The notes beneath the pieces were generated by a model that ran no database searches, was not told the DNA's origin, and worked only from the letters and a program-made list of their open reading frames with translations. DNA of 64,000 nt from Fratercula arctica (lineage: Eukaryota > Chordata > Aves > Charadriiformes > Alcidae), in the NCBI GenBank assembly GCA_947846985.1, contig CANTUZ010000001.1, positions 109,633,757-109,697,756 of the forward strand, read 5' to 3'. Both the position numbers and the translations under genes were made by a program. Of this stretch, positions 1 through 13,295 are shown piece by piece; the stretch's first letter is position 1, and each line of letters opens with the position of its first letter.

Positions 1-872
1 AAAATAATTTCCAAATAATTAAAACCAACCTCTGTTTTTCAGTGCTAGGGGCTTCCACAGTTTCACACTCTCTGAGCTTTGATTAATAAGTCTTTAGTTG
101 AAAGAAATTTTTATTAGGAGGGGACTCCAGGGACTATCTTCCTCTGAAATTTTTTAGTGGTATAAGATGGTATAGTTTAGAATTCAATTATGTGCATGAA
201 AGCCAGATGCATTTCTTACCAAAGAAAATGGAATTAAGAGTACTTGTTAGAATTCTTTATAATTTGTTTTCTTGAACTAAATATTAAATAAAGATATTTG
301 AATCTGTAGAACGCCATTCTCAGTCAGGAGCTAGTGTCTATATCAAGATGGATGTTTATGATCCATAGCACAAGGCAAGTTCTCAGGAGAAAGACAAAGC
401 CTCAAGTTGAAGTGAGTGAAACAGGCTATGAAAAGAGTAAGGTGGAACAACATAAAGCAAAACTTATCTTCAGTCAGAAAAACATACAGAAAGATAAAGG
501 ATTTCTGAAGTGTTGGCTGAGTTGCAGACAGATATGCACAAGGATGAACTGGTACAGGAAAGAAAATAAACACTATAAACATTGTCTGTTGAATAAAGAA
601 TTTATTTGTAAACCCATTAATTGTTGCTCAAAGCAGGCATTGGGCAAGAGAGGAATATGAACAAAATAGAACTAATACGTCTACCTGGCTACGTTCCATA
701 GGGATTGACAATGTTGGAGGATCCTTTAAAAATTTTTTTTTTTTTAAAATTACAACTTCAATAGAGAGTAAAGAACAGGGCAATGGGACTTACTAACCAC
801 CTGTATATCATCCGGCTGTATGGTTGATAATCCCATACAGAATGTGCTCAGCAAAATATTTGTAAGATGAGC
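1..872. other. AT-rich sequence, no gene seen
   Basis: Unique-looking AT-rich sequence with a short poly-T run near 730-745. Open frames here (up to 108 codons) have no recognisable domain and overlap one another on both strands, so I treat them as chance. Confidence 0.6.
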
Positions 873-1158
873 CTGGTCATGTAGCAATAGGACGAGGGGC
901 AGTGGTTTTAAACTAGAGCAGGGTAGGTTTAGATTAGACATTAGGAAGAAGTTCTTTACAATGAGGGTGGTGAAACACTGGCACAGGTTGCCCAGAGAGG
1001 TGGTGGAGGCCCCGTCCCTGGAGACATTCAAGGCCAGGCTTGATGAGGCTCTGAGCAATCTGATCTAGTTGAAGATGTCCCTGCTTACTGCAGGGGGGTT
1101 GGACTAGATGACCTTTAAAGGTCCCTTCCAACCCAACACATTCTAGGATTCTATGATT
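873..1158 (+). repeat. CR1 LINE, 3'-terminal fragment
   Basis: This is a 5'-truncated CR1 non-LTR retrotransposon in plus orientation. Visible hallmarks in order are the 'gtaggtttagattag' block near 927, 'aggaagaagttctttac', the 'ggttgcccagagagg' block near 985, 'ggagacattcaaggccagg', 'ggactagatgacc' near 1101 and the terminus 'ttctaggattctatgatt' carrying the short CR1 tail repeat. CR1 elements typically survive as such 5'-truncated 3' ends and have no poly-A tail. It has no coding capacity. It is the best preserved CR1 in the window, so it is younger than the other three. The 5' boundary is approximate. Confidence 0.95.
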
Positions 1159-2353
1159 TATGCTTAAATAGCATAAGAAGAGAGAAAGTTTTAGAACTGA
1201 TGTAATGTCAAAAGTTACTGCCTTGTATTGATATACTGCCTTAAACCTTCTGTTTGAGATCTAGCACAAACATTAATTCCAAACACACAAATTGTATGTG
1301 ACAAGTTCCAACAACAGAAAGAAAAGTTGTGCTACCTTATGAATGGCAGTCTAGTCTCATCAAGTTTTGGTCACATAATGCAGAAAAAAATCCAACACAT
1401 TACAGACCTGAATTATAAAACAAGTAATCTCTTTACTGTGCAAGTCCATCTACATGAACCAAAGGATCTCTTAACCTCTGATCAGAATAAGAAAATCAAT
1501 CAAACAAATATTAAGCAAGGAGAAGGATGTGAATTATTTTGCCTGCCCTCAGTGCTTTAAACAGCAGATGCAAATCATATATGATCATTGTGCAAGACTG
1601 ATATAATTGGATTCAGCACCGTTTTTTTTGTATTCAACATGCTAGAAGGCTAAGACAAAAATATACCCCAAATTTATTAACATTAATAAAATAATATCCT
1701 TCTTTGAGCTTAAAATATGGAGCACATTATGGACCAGTATGACTTCTGGGATCGCTGTACTGTTGATACTTTTCTGAATAAGGAAAAAATGAGAATACTA
1801 AAACTTGGGCAAAAAGGAGCCCAGTTTAGACAAGCACAGAGCCCTCTGATCCCACAAGCTGTGGCAGGACAACTGACATCATAATGACCCAAAACATTTA
1901 GGGACTACTGGATCATCAGCTCTCAAAGCTGTCCTGGAGTTTATGAAGAGCAGCTTGTATAGGCACTGAATATATACTGATTAGCAATGGATTTAAGTGT
2001 ACAGAAATGTGCAGGCTACCAACTGTACCAATGAAAAATCAATGATAAGATATACAGACATGTGTAAAATTATTTCAGTGATTAATTGTATAGAGAAGAA
2101 AATCATGATGATGTTTGAAATGCACTTGTAGTTTCTTTTGACTGCTCTCTGACTTATCCAAAACATTTTCAGTATACTTGCCAGAGGAGAACTATTGTGT
2201 TATTTTTGACTAGCATATTTAAACAATAATTTTCTCTGCTAAACTGCATAAGTATATAAGTCTAGGCATAATGCAAAAACGTGCTTCTTAACAGATGGGA
2301 GAGTGTAATCAATAAGAACATCACAATCCGTACTCTCAGTGAAGCTAGATCCA
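1159..2353. other. AT-rich sequence, no gene seen
   Basis: Unique-looking sequence. I see no repeat family, promoter or coding region that I can support. Confidence 0.55.
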
Positions 2354-2446
2354 AATAGAATAATAGAATAATTCAGGTCGCAAGGTTCAGATATAGAAGT
2401 CACTGGGTCCTACTCCACCACTTGAAGCAAGGTCATCTTCAACAAC
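2354..2446 (-). repeat. Old CR1 LINE fragment, inverted
   Basis: Read on the plus strand this begins with 'aatagaataatagaata', the inverted CR1 tail repeat, followed by a degraded form of the usual inverted 3' end ('attcaggt..gcaaggttc', 'cactgggtcctactccacc', 'catcttcaac'). The match is patchy, so this is an old, diverged copy. The inner (right) limit is uncertain. Confidence 0.6.
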
Positions 2447-3306
2447 TAATTAATTACAGTTTCGGAGACAAGAGCTCCCCAAGATAGCTCTGTATTCAAT
2501 GGCAAGACAAAGACAGTGAGAGTGCAAGAGAGAGAGAGAGAGGATCCTCATTTGAGTCAAAATAGGGCTTGCTTTTATTTAGTCTGTCCTGTCCCTGGAA
2601 GGTCTTTTGCAAATTAGAGGGTTTAGCCTCTTAATGACTAAAACTAATCTTTGTGAATATGCCCTCACATTCATAATCTGTCAAGTACTTCAGAAAAATA
2701 TAGTTTCCAAACTATTCATTGTTCTTACCTCTGTAAAAAACAGTTTTGTTTTTCTCTTTCTGAAATAAAGCATGATTGTTTTATAAAGATTACTGTCATA
2801 TGGATAATTTCATGCCCCTAAGCTTTGAGTTGGAGAATAGTCTAACATTCAAGTAAAGGCAATGAAAGGACATGCATGGTTTCCCTTATTTTTGTAAGAC
2901 TGCACCTGGACACTGGTGTCATATACTAGGAATGACAAGAAAGGTGGGCCAAGTGGGAAAAGCAAACTGGTATGGATATTATAGGCTAGGATGTTGATGA
3001 CAGGAATGGTTACAGCATTTCCAGTGGGATTTACAGTAGCTGTAATGCAGAAGCTGTAAAAAGTCTTTAGGGATACTAATGGAAATCACACTGCTAGTTC
3101 CTTCCAAACAGAGAAACTCAGAAAACATAACCCTAAGAACAGATTCAATTACTGCTTTTAAGGTATCTCTTATTGCTGTGCATTTTTTCACATCTCTGGA
3201 CAACGATATTAATGTTGTTCCCCCTGACCCCCACTTTGTGGTGCACCATTAACCTTCTTGCATCCTACATTCGAATTTGATACCTTGCTCCCTGGCAGAG
3301 TGCAGA
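2447..3306. other. No gene seen; short (GA)n run; possible old repeat
   Basis: A (GA)n run of about 16 nt sits at 2527-2543. The 2450-2600 stretch has the look of an old inverted LTR (an inverted AATAAA within 'gcttttatttagt'), but I cannot delimit it. The rest is unique AT-rich sequence. Confidence 0.4.
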
Positions 3307-3354
3307 ACACACACACGTGTACATGTACACACAGACACGCACACACACACAGAG
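3307..3354 (+). repeat. Imperfect (CA)n microsatellite
   Basis: Two short (CA)n runs are separated by 'gtgtacatgtac', forming an interrupted dinucleotide repeat of about 48 bp. Confidence 0.85.
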
Positions 3355-6014
3355 TCTGTTTGCCAACATTTACCAACGTTCTTATGACGTTGACAAAGGT
3401 TAAAATTAAGTTTTAGTATGGGCGTACATTGTACTCAGATGGCAGTCAACAGATCTAATGCTACCATCAAGTACCCAAAGCGCGTTTATAAATCTTCAGT
3501 GTTCAAATTAATTTCAGGCTGTGCTGCACACTCTTGGATCTCTCAGTCTCTTATTTACCTGGGTTTTAATTGTTTCTCTCATTGACATAATGAATGCCAG
3601 AAAGTAACCCTGAAGCACTCATTTTGCATCATAAATCACAGTATCTTTTTAAAAGAGAAGGATAATTACAAAAAAATAACAGTTCAAAACCACTTGGAAT
3701 TTACTTCTTACCTTTGACAAATAGTGGAGAAAATAATTGCCTAAAGACAATACACAACATTGATTTAGATGACTTGTTATGCACACATACTGTATTCTGC
3801 GAAAACAACCTTCTTTCCAAAAAAAAAAAAGAAAAATAAACAAACCCAACCACCAAACCCAAGAACTCCTCAAGCTCCTGACAAATTAATTTGTTCAGGG
3901 CAAAACATTGCACATTTGTAATTCCTTGTCTGTTTCTTAAAAGCCTGTGTGTCACATCTCTTCTGCCCTCTCTATACGTGTGTTGTAGTTTATTTTAAAG
4001 AATGGTTAATTTCATCAGCCTGCTTTTTTATTACTCCTCTTATTTTTCATAAGAGTTGTTGTTCATTGCCTTTTTTTCTTTTTAGCTCTTTTGCTTTTGA
4101 TGGAAATATGATAAGATGCCATGGTTATATGAACCACAGTGTACTGGTACGGTTCTGTTCATTTACTCTCTTTCTGGTGTGGAATCTGCCTTTACAGATT
4201 CCGCTGCTTTTGCTGAAAGCTGCTCGAGGTCAGATAAAGTTATACTCAAAGATATGATGACCTTTTATAATTGCTGTCCCAGACAAAAAAAAATATTATT
4301 TGAATCATATAATAGCCATCAGATTGTACTAGATTTCTTATTACGAAAAGCCAAGAAGAGGTCGCTTGTTCTTATACTAAAGAAATATGAGGGAAACAGG
4401 CAACGTTGTCACTGTTCAAGCTTGCCAGCCTGAAGACAGTTCAGGTATGTCTATATGAGTTGCTGTTACTTTTGCATTTACTTGTGCTGTTATGTTAAGA
4501 TAGCAATGAAGACATAGTCTGCATCATATAGCCAAGTCGTTTTATCTCCCTTTTACTATTCTTCATCCCCAGACCTTTCTCTAACCTTTTTAGATCACAC
4601 GTACAATGACCAAGACCTGTTTCACTAGGCTAGCAGCTCCATTAAAATCACCGGGGTTTGTGCCTCCAAGCAGCCTGGGCAAACATTCTACTTTTCAGGG
4701 GCAGAATTTACAAGGGAAAGCTGTTCAGCAGCTCATCTGGAGCAGAATGAGGCTGCAATTTAATCGGAAGGTCTCCAGATACTACTGAAGCAGAAACAAC
4801 ATGAAGGATAGAAAGGGCGTACAAAAAGCAGGTCCAGCTGCTACTTCCCCAAAGCAGGATATGGTCTGAGGGATCTGAATATAACTTTGCTCTCTTCCAA
4901 ATGTTCTCTTTGCTTTCTTCCTGTTATAAACCTCTCTTTGAGCTCTTTTGTGAATATGATCCTTAGCTGCAACCAGCTCCTTCCATGTATACATCAAGCT
5001 CCCTGTACCTTCTTCCTCTTCCACCCTCCTGTACAGTGAGTTTCCCATGGCAAATCCACCATACTCAGGAAACAGTACTCAAACTGTAAAATAAAGAACA
5101 AACATAATACTCTTTCGCATGTCAACATTTTACAAAATACTCTCAACAAAGGTTTACTTCATTGTAGTATTTTATTTTTCATAGAGAATAACTATAACAG
5201 CACACTAAAATATATAGCTAAGAATTACACTTATTCTTATGACTAACCGACCTAGAAGGTCTACTTAATGAATTTATCATGGTTCTATACTTTTTCACAA
5301 ACCGTTGACTATGAATTTAATTGTAATTGGCAAAATTATCTATTACAATGTACAATATCATTACTTCTTTTAAACTTTACCTGGGATACTAAAAATATTA
5401 CTGTCCCCTAGAAATTAGGAAAAAGACATTTTGAATTTGTTTTTCTCATATAAGACCTGACCAAAGTAAATTGTGATTATGCAAAATACTTCTGCTTGGA
5501 GCAACAGAAAATCAGAAATATCAGTTTCTACAAAACAGTTTGATGCTCTGAAGATGGGCATCAAGTCAGGCTTCTCTTCTTGGACTGAAGATCACAGAGG
5601 CAGGAATGTGCTTCCACAGGCATCAGTGAGAGGAGGGACTATATTTTTTTCTTCAGGGTACTTTGGACAGAAAAGAAAGAAGGAAAAAAACGGGGCACCC
5701 TGGGCAATTACACAGAGTTGGATTATTTACTACTGGAGATGAGGCTTGGTATGAAGGCAAGAGTTCACTGGAAGAGAATGTAGAGGGCAGAAAGGAGAAC
5801 TGATTTACCACCTATGGACAGTATTAAACAAAAAGATGTTGCAAAGAGAACGACTGGAAAATCCATGAAGGGTAGGAGCACCAAACTTCAAAACCCAACT
5901 GGTAAAACTCTTTTCCATTTAAGATTTCTTTAATTTCTTTTGAATCTATCCTGTCATAGCAATACTGTCAACATCCTACTGCAGTGAAAGCACAGAAATC
6001 TTGCTTCTGTTATC
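3355..6014. other. AT-rich sequence, no gene seen
   Basis: Overlapping open frames of 60-105 codons occur around 3649-4433. None shows a recognisable motif, and codon runs are dominated by AT-rich residues (F, K, I, S). No repeat family was recognised. Confidence 0.55.
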
Positions 6015-6031
6015 AAAAAAAAAAAAAAAAA
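6015..6031 (+). repeat. Poly-A run (17 A)
   Basis: Uninterrupted A17 followed by 'gcaaaaaat'. No retrocopy was recognised immediately upstream, so I call it only a homopolymer. Confidence 0.9.
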
Positions 6032-6821
6032 GCAAAAAATGGTTCATTGTCAGTATGTTCATTAGAGAAGAATGTTTCACTTGAGAATTTCCCAATAACA
6101 TATAGATGTTGAAAGCACAATTTATGTCTTTGGATATACTACTACAAAATTCATCATTGCTGAAGTATCATTTTGATGACATTTTGTAGAATAGCTTTTC
6201 ATTAGCAGGACGTTTTGTTTCCTTTCATTATTTATTAGTTGTGTGGTTTGGCAGGAACTATTGTAAAATAGTTGTCCAGAAGAAAGTATCACATGTTTTC
6301 TTATTTTTTTTAGTTTTGGAAGAAAACATAAATGAGGGTCTTTCTTCTTAGCTGTACAACTACTATTCAGAATAACAAATTAAGTGCTAAACCAGTGGTC
6401 CCTCTTCGGTTGGGTCGCAGGGAACCTCTCTCTAGCACTGGCCTGTTCCTGAGTTTAAGAGCCCAGCAGCAGAATGACTTGCCTTAGGCAAAGTCTGTTC
6501 CAATCTATGTTCTATGGTTTATGCCTGGAAGCACAGGGGTTTTTTTCCCCCCATAAAAATAATAATAAAGCAAAGCAAACATTTGATGCCATGGGATGCA
6601 TCTGTGGCCACTCTCGAAAAATCTGTAAAAAATCTAATCTTGTCTCACAAAGTTCTCTGGCCTTACTGTCACCATGACGACACATTTAAACAGATACCTT
6701 GATCAATATACATGTGTCACTCATCTACTAATTATGTTTTTCTGTGGAAACAATTTATCAGAGGCAAGTTAGGTAGCGAATGGGAACTGGAAGTTGGTGT
6801 GGTAAGAAATGGACATTAATC
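6032..6821. other. AT-rich sequence, no gene seen
   Basis: Unique-looking sequence with nothing supportable as a gene or regulatory site. Confidence 0.55.
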
Positions 6822-6861
6822 AAAAAAAAAAAAAAAAAAAGAAAAGAAAAAGAAGAAAAAG
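6822..6861 (+). repeat. A-rich simple repeat
   Basis: A19 followed by a degenerating GAAAA/GAAA tract to about 6861. The upstream sequence is not a recognised gene or SINE body. Confidence 0.85.
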
Positions 6862-9800
6862 TATCCAAACACATCTGAAATGCAGATGGAATTTAATTTC
6901 TTTACTCAGATCCAAAGATCCAAACACTAATATCACTTCTGTAAAGGACTGAAGAAGCATTCAGACTGAATATACCCGGACCTTGGAGTTAAAATTTGAA
7001 ATTCATGCATATAGGATTCAAACTGTGGGTCCTAGAAGGTTAAATCAAAATACTTTAAGTTTCTTTCAGGAAAGAATTACTTTGTTGAACATTGCTGCAA
7101 TGATTTCAGGAACAGTAACAAAGAGAATATTCATGCATGGCTGAAAACTTTTTAAGATTTGCATGAGTGATGTGCAAAAATGGCTGGGAAGAGAAACACT
7201 TAAACCAAACATATTTAAATGCTTCTGAGAATAGCCAGACACCTTTGGATTATGCCTGAGTGATATTGAAAGGAATATACTGGAGCAGGTCTCCTCCTTC
7301 TCATATTGCAGAGCATTATTTGGCATTCTAGACATTATAGACTGTTACCATTAATGTCTCAGCCTCAAGTGAGTTAGGCAGCAGCTTCTGATGCGCTTTT
7401 AAGGATATATACATGCATAGAATTACATAAGTAACCAAGTTACCTACAATACAGGCCATGCCTTGCTGTAGATTCGGCTAAGTAGTGCTGGCAGGAAATG
7501 GCAGACAAAGCAGTTGTACGATAAACTAATCTGCAGTCATCAAAATAGATATATTTGCTTGCCTTATTTAGATTCATCTGAAGACTACCTGAAACACCAA
7601 AGTCTCATGTTTATGTTGATTCTTTTCAGTTGGTGTACCATCCCCATGGAAAACCAAAAAAATTTTGTTTCTCTGTAAGTTTATATGCCATAGCCCAGTC
7701 AACGTCACTTATTTCCTCCTCATTATGAAACACTAAATAGAGCTCTCAGTCTCCCCCATAAGAACTGCTGCTATCCCAAACTCCAAATTTACTAACTAAA
7801 GGACCCTTAACAAAAGCACTTCCCCGTTTCTTAATCAATTGGCTCCAAAACAAATTTCTTTATCCATTTCCAGGCAATCCCTGCTGACCTCAAGTAAAAT
7901 GGTCAGTTTTGTCCTCTGTATTCAACAGTGCTCAGCCAGTTCAGTCTGTCAGTTCTTCCATCTCCCCACCCCTCCTCGCACAATTATGTCCACAGCTGCC
8001 AGTTCCCAAAGGTGTCAGTCTCCAAAATTCTTATCTATGAAAACTTTACTCATATAAGTAGTTCTATGCATGAAGATAAAACTAGGTTACCAGATGTCAA
8101 GAAGTAAGTGGAACTGCAACCACCTTTAAAAATACATATACTGTCAAACTACATAGGATCTAAGTAGCATTTAGCATCTTGAAAGCATGGCAAAATTAAT
8201 CGACTAGAAGAAACAGGTCTCTATTAAAATACCAGGCAGTGTAAAAGAAACTTTTCAGACCTACACAGAAATGATAGAAAGACTGGTATCATGAAGGAAA
8301 CAAAGCCACAGACTTCCTACTGTTTAAGAACAAGTATGACAAGCATAAGCAGCAGAGAAAATGTCATTAAACTTCTATGTGGGAAGAGCTCTAAATGTGT
8401 ATCAATCAAGATAATATCAGTGGGAAAATGGCTTCAAACCACCAGTGGCTAAAACAGCAAGGTATACTTAGAAACACATGCTCACCTTGAAAATTTAATG
8501 CAGAAAGGAAGGAAAAGATTTAAGTAATCAGTTTGCGTGCTTAGTGATTCCCAGAAAGCTTTTCAGCCCATCCTGTGTGAAAGCCTATGCTGGGGCATAG
8601 CTATGGCTCTTGCTGTCAGGGTGCATTCTCATGGAAATTTCTAACTGAATCACTCAGTGGGCACATTTACATGGTAAAAAGCTGCAGAAAAATCTCCCAA
8701 AGCCAGAGGAAAGTTATACTGCCAAAACTGTTAAGCCCTAAGTGGGTTTCCAAATAAAATTCAGTTGCTCTATTGGGTGCCACTTGAATGAGCCAACAAT
8801 AAACTAAGGCACTAGTTAAAAAAGGCCCTTTTAGTATGGAAAAGTATCTTTCAGTTTCTGAAACAGCAATCCCCTTGAGAATAAACTGAAAGGTGAGACT
8901 TGTGAAAGGCTTTGTCCAGTTTCAGCCCAGTGCCTTTCATATGTTTAGAGATGCATTCTACTGTTGCTGCATATCAAGTTTGCGGCTTTAGTGTGGTTTT
9001 CATCAGTTGCACAGAGCAAAAGAAACATTTCTTTGGACTTTAGACAGCTTTTTAACATTTTCCGTATTGTGACTAACCTTCTAACACACAGACCCATTCA
9101 TGGACCACTTTCACTCCCTCTCTTGTTAACCTCATCTCACGCCTTTTCCTTCAGAAGTTCATCTGCTTGAGTACATGAAAAGTTCACAGAAGGTAAGATT
9201 AAAATGAACTTCCTTCAGTGAAGGGCTGTTGTGGAAGTTGCAATTCATTTCATACAGAAATGTGTGTTTGGAGGCCCTTTGTGACTTCATAATGATCTTC
9301 ATAATTTGTTTTGATCTGTAGCTTTCTCCAACTACTCTTTATGTCACTGAGGTAGAAAAGACATATTTATTCTAAAAGTCAAATATCTTTTACATACATA
9401 ACACAAGGGGTGTATGTATGGTTGACATATTATTGATGGTGACTTCAGGAAATAAAAAAAAAATCTGTAGTAAGAGGAAGTATGTACAACTGCATTGTTT
9501 GTGATGAATGCTATGAGACATCGGAGTTGTAAACACATGCTGGGCTAAATTCCTTCTTCTCTAAAAATACCAGTAAAATACCAGATGTGAATCTTGAATA
9601 TTAAGCACTTCAATTACTTGAGCTCACCAAAATATACCAGAATATGATTTCAGCATTATTAAACAGCTGTTAAAGAATTAGTCCCTCCTGCCCTTTACCC
9701 CTAACAAATATTTTTTGTAAGAATATTTTTTTTCATTGTTACTTGAAAAGTGAAAGTATTTAATGTCTTAACAAGAACTACCAGCTGCTAAAACCTAACA

Positions 9801-12356
9801 CAAATAACTCCCTTTGTCTGCTGAGGTTCACCTTTAAAAAGCACGGCCACAGACTTCCACTGTAATTCTCTAAATAATGTGACGTGCCATGCGCACTGTG
9901 ACAATATTTTAAATTTGTTAATCAGACTGACTTTTTGTTGTGTTTTACCCAGTTAGCAAGGTTGTACTTGGAGGGATGGCTTCTAGAAGGTGCAAGACGT
10001 CGCAGAGGTTGAAGCCTAGTCTGATGCTTGAAAGGGGGGCAATATTTGTGACAAACACACATTTCAATCTTCACAGCCTGAAAAGTGCCCAAACATCTGA
10101 TTTTCTGTTAAATGGAAAGGTCCCTATGCAATATCATCCTCTTTTCTACTTAAAAATATATATTTAAATGCTTATTTACAACCTTTTCTTTCCATATATA
10201 AATGAATATTTTCCACCTCAAACCAAAGCTTCCCAGCTTAGACCAGGCCTACTGTGGAGATTCAGTAGGCGGAATTATTTTCATTAACTCATGCCTTTCA
10301 AAAATGCATCAGGCTGGTGTTTTGGGGCACACATTATGCTGGTGGAGACTTTGTCTTTTTGGAGAGACACTGAGCAAAAATTCAGTTGCGGTCCTGGTGG
10401 CCTTAAATTCTGCCTAATATTCCGTTCGATTACAACTCAGTTCTTTATCATTCTTTACTTTCAGCTTAAATGCTTTGTTGCTATTTAAATTTTCCATTCA
10501 CAGAACGTGAAGTCTGACAAAGAACAGCAAGAATTAACATATACTGAATATACAAAATGAGCCATGCCCATCATCTTTAGCAGCACTAATAAAATCCACT
10601 AGTGCCAGATCTTTTTGATATTCATAACAATATTCGAAAAAAAAACCCCACCCATCTGCCATGGAAGAAATTTCTCATGTTGATCCTTTCCCAGTCAAAC
10701 AGGGTGGGTGGATAATAGCATTGAAAACAGGGAGAGAAAAAGGGGCTAAGTTTTAAATGGCATAAATGATAGCAACATATAGACAAGCTTCCTTTAATCA
10801 GTCAGCCAGCATTAGACAATTTCAAAAACTGGCAGTTAACAGTGTTTTCCTTAGCTTGTGGTATCTGAAGGACATTGACACACACATCAAACAGAATTCA
10901 GGGCATGCATTGTGGAAGTGCCAGCTGAAGCTTTATATGTAAGTTAAAGCTGGAATCCAATCCCTTTATCATACACAAGACATAAAGCCTCTCTCCGACC
11001 AAATTTCTACTAATTTTGAATGAGGAATTAATTTTCTGAGGATTTACAGGGAAACGTGCTCATTAAAATCTAGTCTCTAAAACAAAATTGTCACATACTC
11101 TACACCAAAGATTTAGCGCGGGTCAAATTGCATAGCGAGCTTGCAATGCTTGTGGTGTTTTATTGTTCATGACATTTAGCACTAAAAATATAAAATGCTA
11201 AATTTCTTAAAGGGATTCTATTAAACACCAGAAAAAAGAATCCCTTTTTTTTTCCTGCTTTAACCTTCCTGTTGCTTTGTCCATGTTCTGCTATGCACAA
11301 ATGTGTGTGTGTGTATGAGCGTACATATGCCCAAATAACAACTTCCCTCTGCTTTCTCTGGTCACATTACCTCACCTGGAACTATTTCAGCCCAAATTAC
11401 TTTCCTGAAGTGTAACCCTTACTGAAATAATCGGTTTTGCCATCATTTTTAATAGCTAGCAGTTCACCAATTGGCAGAAGTGGCTGCATAACCTCTTCTC
11501 CAGGACAGAATCACGAAGGTTATTTCCCAGTGATCTAAGGCAAAGAGCAGAAATGGATGTCCTTCTGAAACAATCTCCTGAAAGCAAGTTGGTTACTTCA
11601 GTTGTGTTATTGACAATGGAAGATGACAACCATTTTGAAAGGTACTTCTCTGTATACAACCTGTAAACCAACATTGTTTTCCTGAAGACAAAACTACTCG
11701 TTAGAGGATAACAGGGAAAGACTTAATGTGTCTGTTCAAATGGCTTTGCTGTCCTGTTTTCACATACTTCTGGTGGAATAACAAATTCGCCCTTGCTTGG
11801 AATTGCAGGATATTTTCCTCTAAATATTTGTACGGCAATGATACTTGCTAATGAGAAACAAATGGAATTCCTTGAAAATGAAGAAAGGCGCCTTAGTCCA
11901 AGCAGCTAGTTACCAAATCTGCCAACTGTATTGTTAAATCATCATATGCAGTCTGTATAGAAAAGATGTTATATACCCAAAATTATAAGCAAAACTAAGT
12001 TTCTTTGTATTTTATTTATTTTACATTTGAAATATCAAAACCTGATGGTTTTTTATTAATGCCATCTAGAAAGGAAAGAGTGGGTAAAAATGTAATGCAA
12101 CACAATTCTGGGAAGAAAGGTAAGAAAGATAATAAAGATTTGGAAATAGACTTATAATAAATGCTTTAAAGATGAAAGATAATTACTCCTAGCTAAATTC
12201 TGAATGCTTCAGCTGCCATGAAAGGGAACAATAAACCTCTGGCAAATATGCTTGGGAAGATGTGACTAAGCAAAAGGATTTGCATCTGGAAATAAATTTA
12301 GGATGTTGCAGTGCTTTGAAGATAAGAAATTCCAACATAGCTGCAGGTACAGTTGA
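6862..12356. other. Long AT-rich stretch, no gene seen
   Basis: About 5.5 kb without a recognisable gene or interspersed repeat. It contains only a short (TG)n run near 11303-11315. A weak exon-like segment at 9155-9192 is described under findings. Open frames here do not exceed about 90 codons. Confidence 0.5.
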
Positions 12357-12396
12357 CCCCGGGGTGGGGGGGTAGGGGGGGGTCGGGGGGTCGGGG
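12357..12396 (+). repeat. G-rich tract, G-quadruplex motif
   Basis: After four C's come five G runs of 4, 7, 8, 6 and 4 bases separated by 1-2 nt spacers (t, ta, tc, tc). This satisfies the canonical G3+N1-7 quadruplex pattern with very short loops, which generally favour stable folding. The strand carrying the G's is plus. GC-rich sequence continues to about 12560. Confidence 0.85.
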
Positions 12397-13136
12397 ATGT
12401 GGAGACTGCAGCCCAAGATGTGGAGGGGGAATAGTGTCTCCTGCCAAAGCGTGCAGAGAGGGTGGAGGCCTGTCCTGCTGGTACCAGGCTCTGGGGAGGA
12501 ATTCCCCTCCACAGGCACAGACTGTTACCCATCCTGCAAGGGCAACTGACAGCCAACACCCGCTTCTAGGCTAAACACGCTACAAAATCCAACATACTAA
12601 GAATCTTTTTAAAAATATATTTAATGAGTCTCCTGTGACTCTTTTAAGCAGACACAGGATTTCCATCAGGACTGGAGAGAAATTTTTTTACATATATGTA
12701 AAACTCCACTCCTTTCCCAAGGATGGCAGCTGTTCCCATCCCAGTCAACAAGAGACACAGATGCTTAGACAACACATATAAAGCTGTAGTCTTTTGAAAA
12801 GAAGATATAAATCTCTGAGTTTATTTATGTCCTTTACTTTAGGCATCTGTTTTTGTAGATGTTTGTACCACCATGTGGTATATAACTGGTGAAAAGCTAA
12901 GAAATTATTTGGATGGAAGGCCTGATACAATTGTAAGAAATTATCATCTTTGTTCCCCAAATGTCACATAATCAACGAGAGGAAAAATTGTTTCTGTGAG
13001 AAATATAACTGTTTCTAAAAGATTAACACCAATGAAAGAGAATAGCTAAACAATACCCTACCTATTCTGAATATGTTTAACTTCCTCGGACAATGTTTTT
13101 TGAACCTATACTATGACTACATTATTCTTAGGTATC
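12397..13136. other. GC-richer patch then AT-rich sequence; no gene seen
   Basis: The first 160 bp are clearly more GC-rich than the surroundings. The overlapping open frames there (up to 109 codons, opposite strands) are a by-product of that composition. From 12580 on the sequence returns to ordinary AT-rich composition. Confidence 0.5.
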
Positions 13137-13295
13137 GAGGGGAGGGGAGGGGAGGGGAGGGGAGGGGAGGGGAGGGGAGGGGAGGAGAGGAGAGGAGAGG
13201 AGAGGAGAGGAGAGGAGAGGAGAGGAGAGGAGAGGAGAGGAGAGGAGAGGAGAGGAGAGGAGAGGAGAGGAGAGGAGAGGAGAGAGGAGAGAGGA
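13137..13295 (+). repeat. (GGGGA)n then (GGAGA)n purine array
   Basis: A 159-nt stretch contains only G and A on the plus strand. About ten GGGGA units are followed by roughly twenty GGAGA units, ending in a degenerate 'gagaggagagagg'. Open frames through it on both strands merely translate the repeat (GEERR- or SSPLL-type polymers). Long purine/pyrimidine mirror repeats can adopt intramolecular triplexes. Confidence 0.97.

Noticed and set aside
5560..5675. Minus-strand exon-like segment after a strong pyrimidine tract
   Set aside because: It gives a 22-codon open frame and then a stop, with no donor. I use it as a control showing that acceptor-plus-open-frame patterns arise by chance, which is why the plus-strand candidates get low scores.
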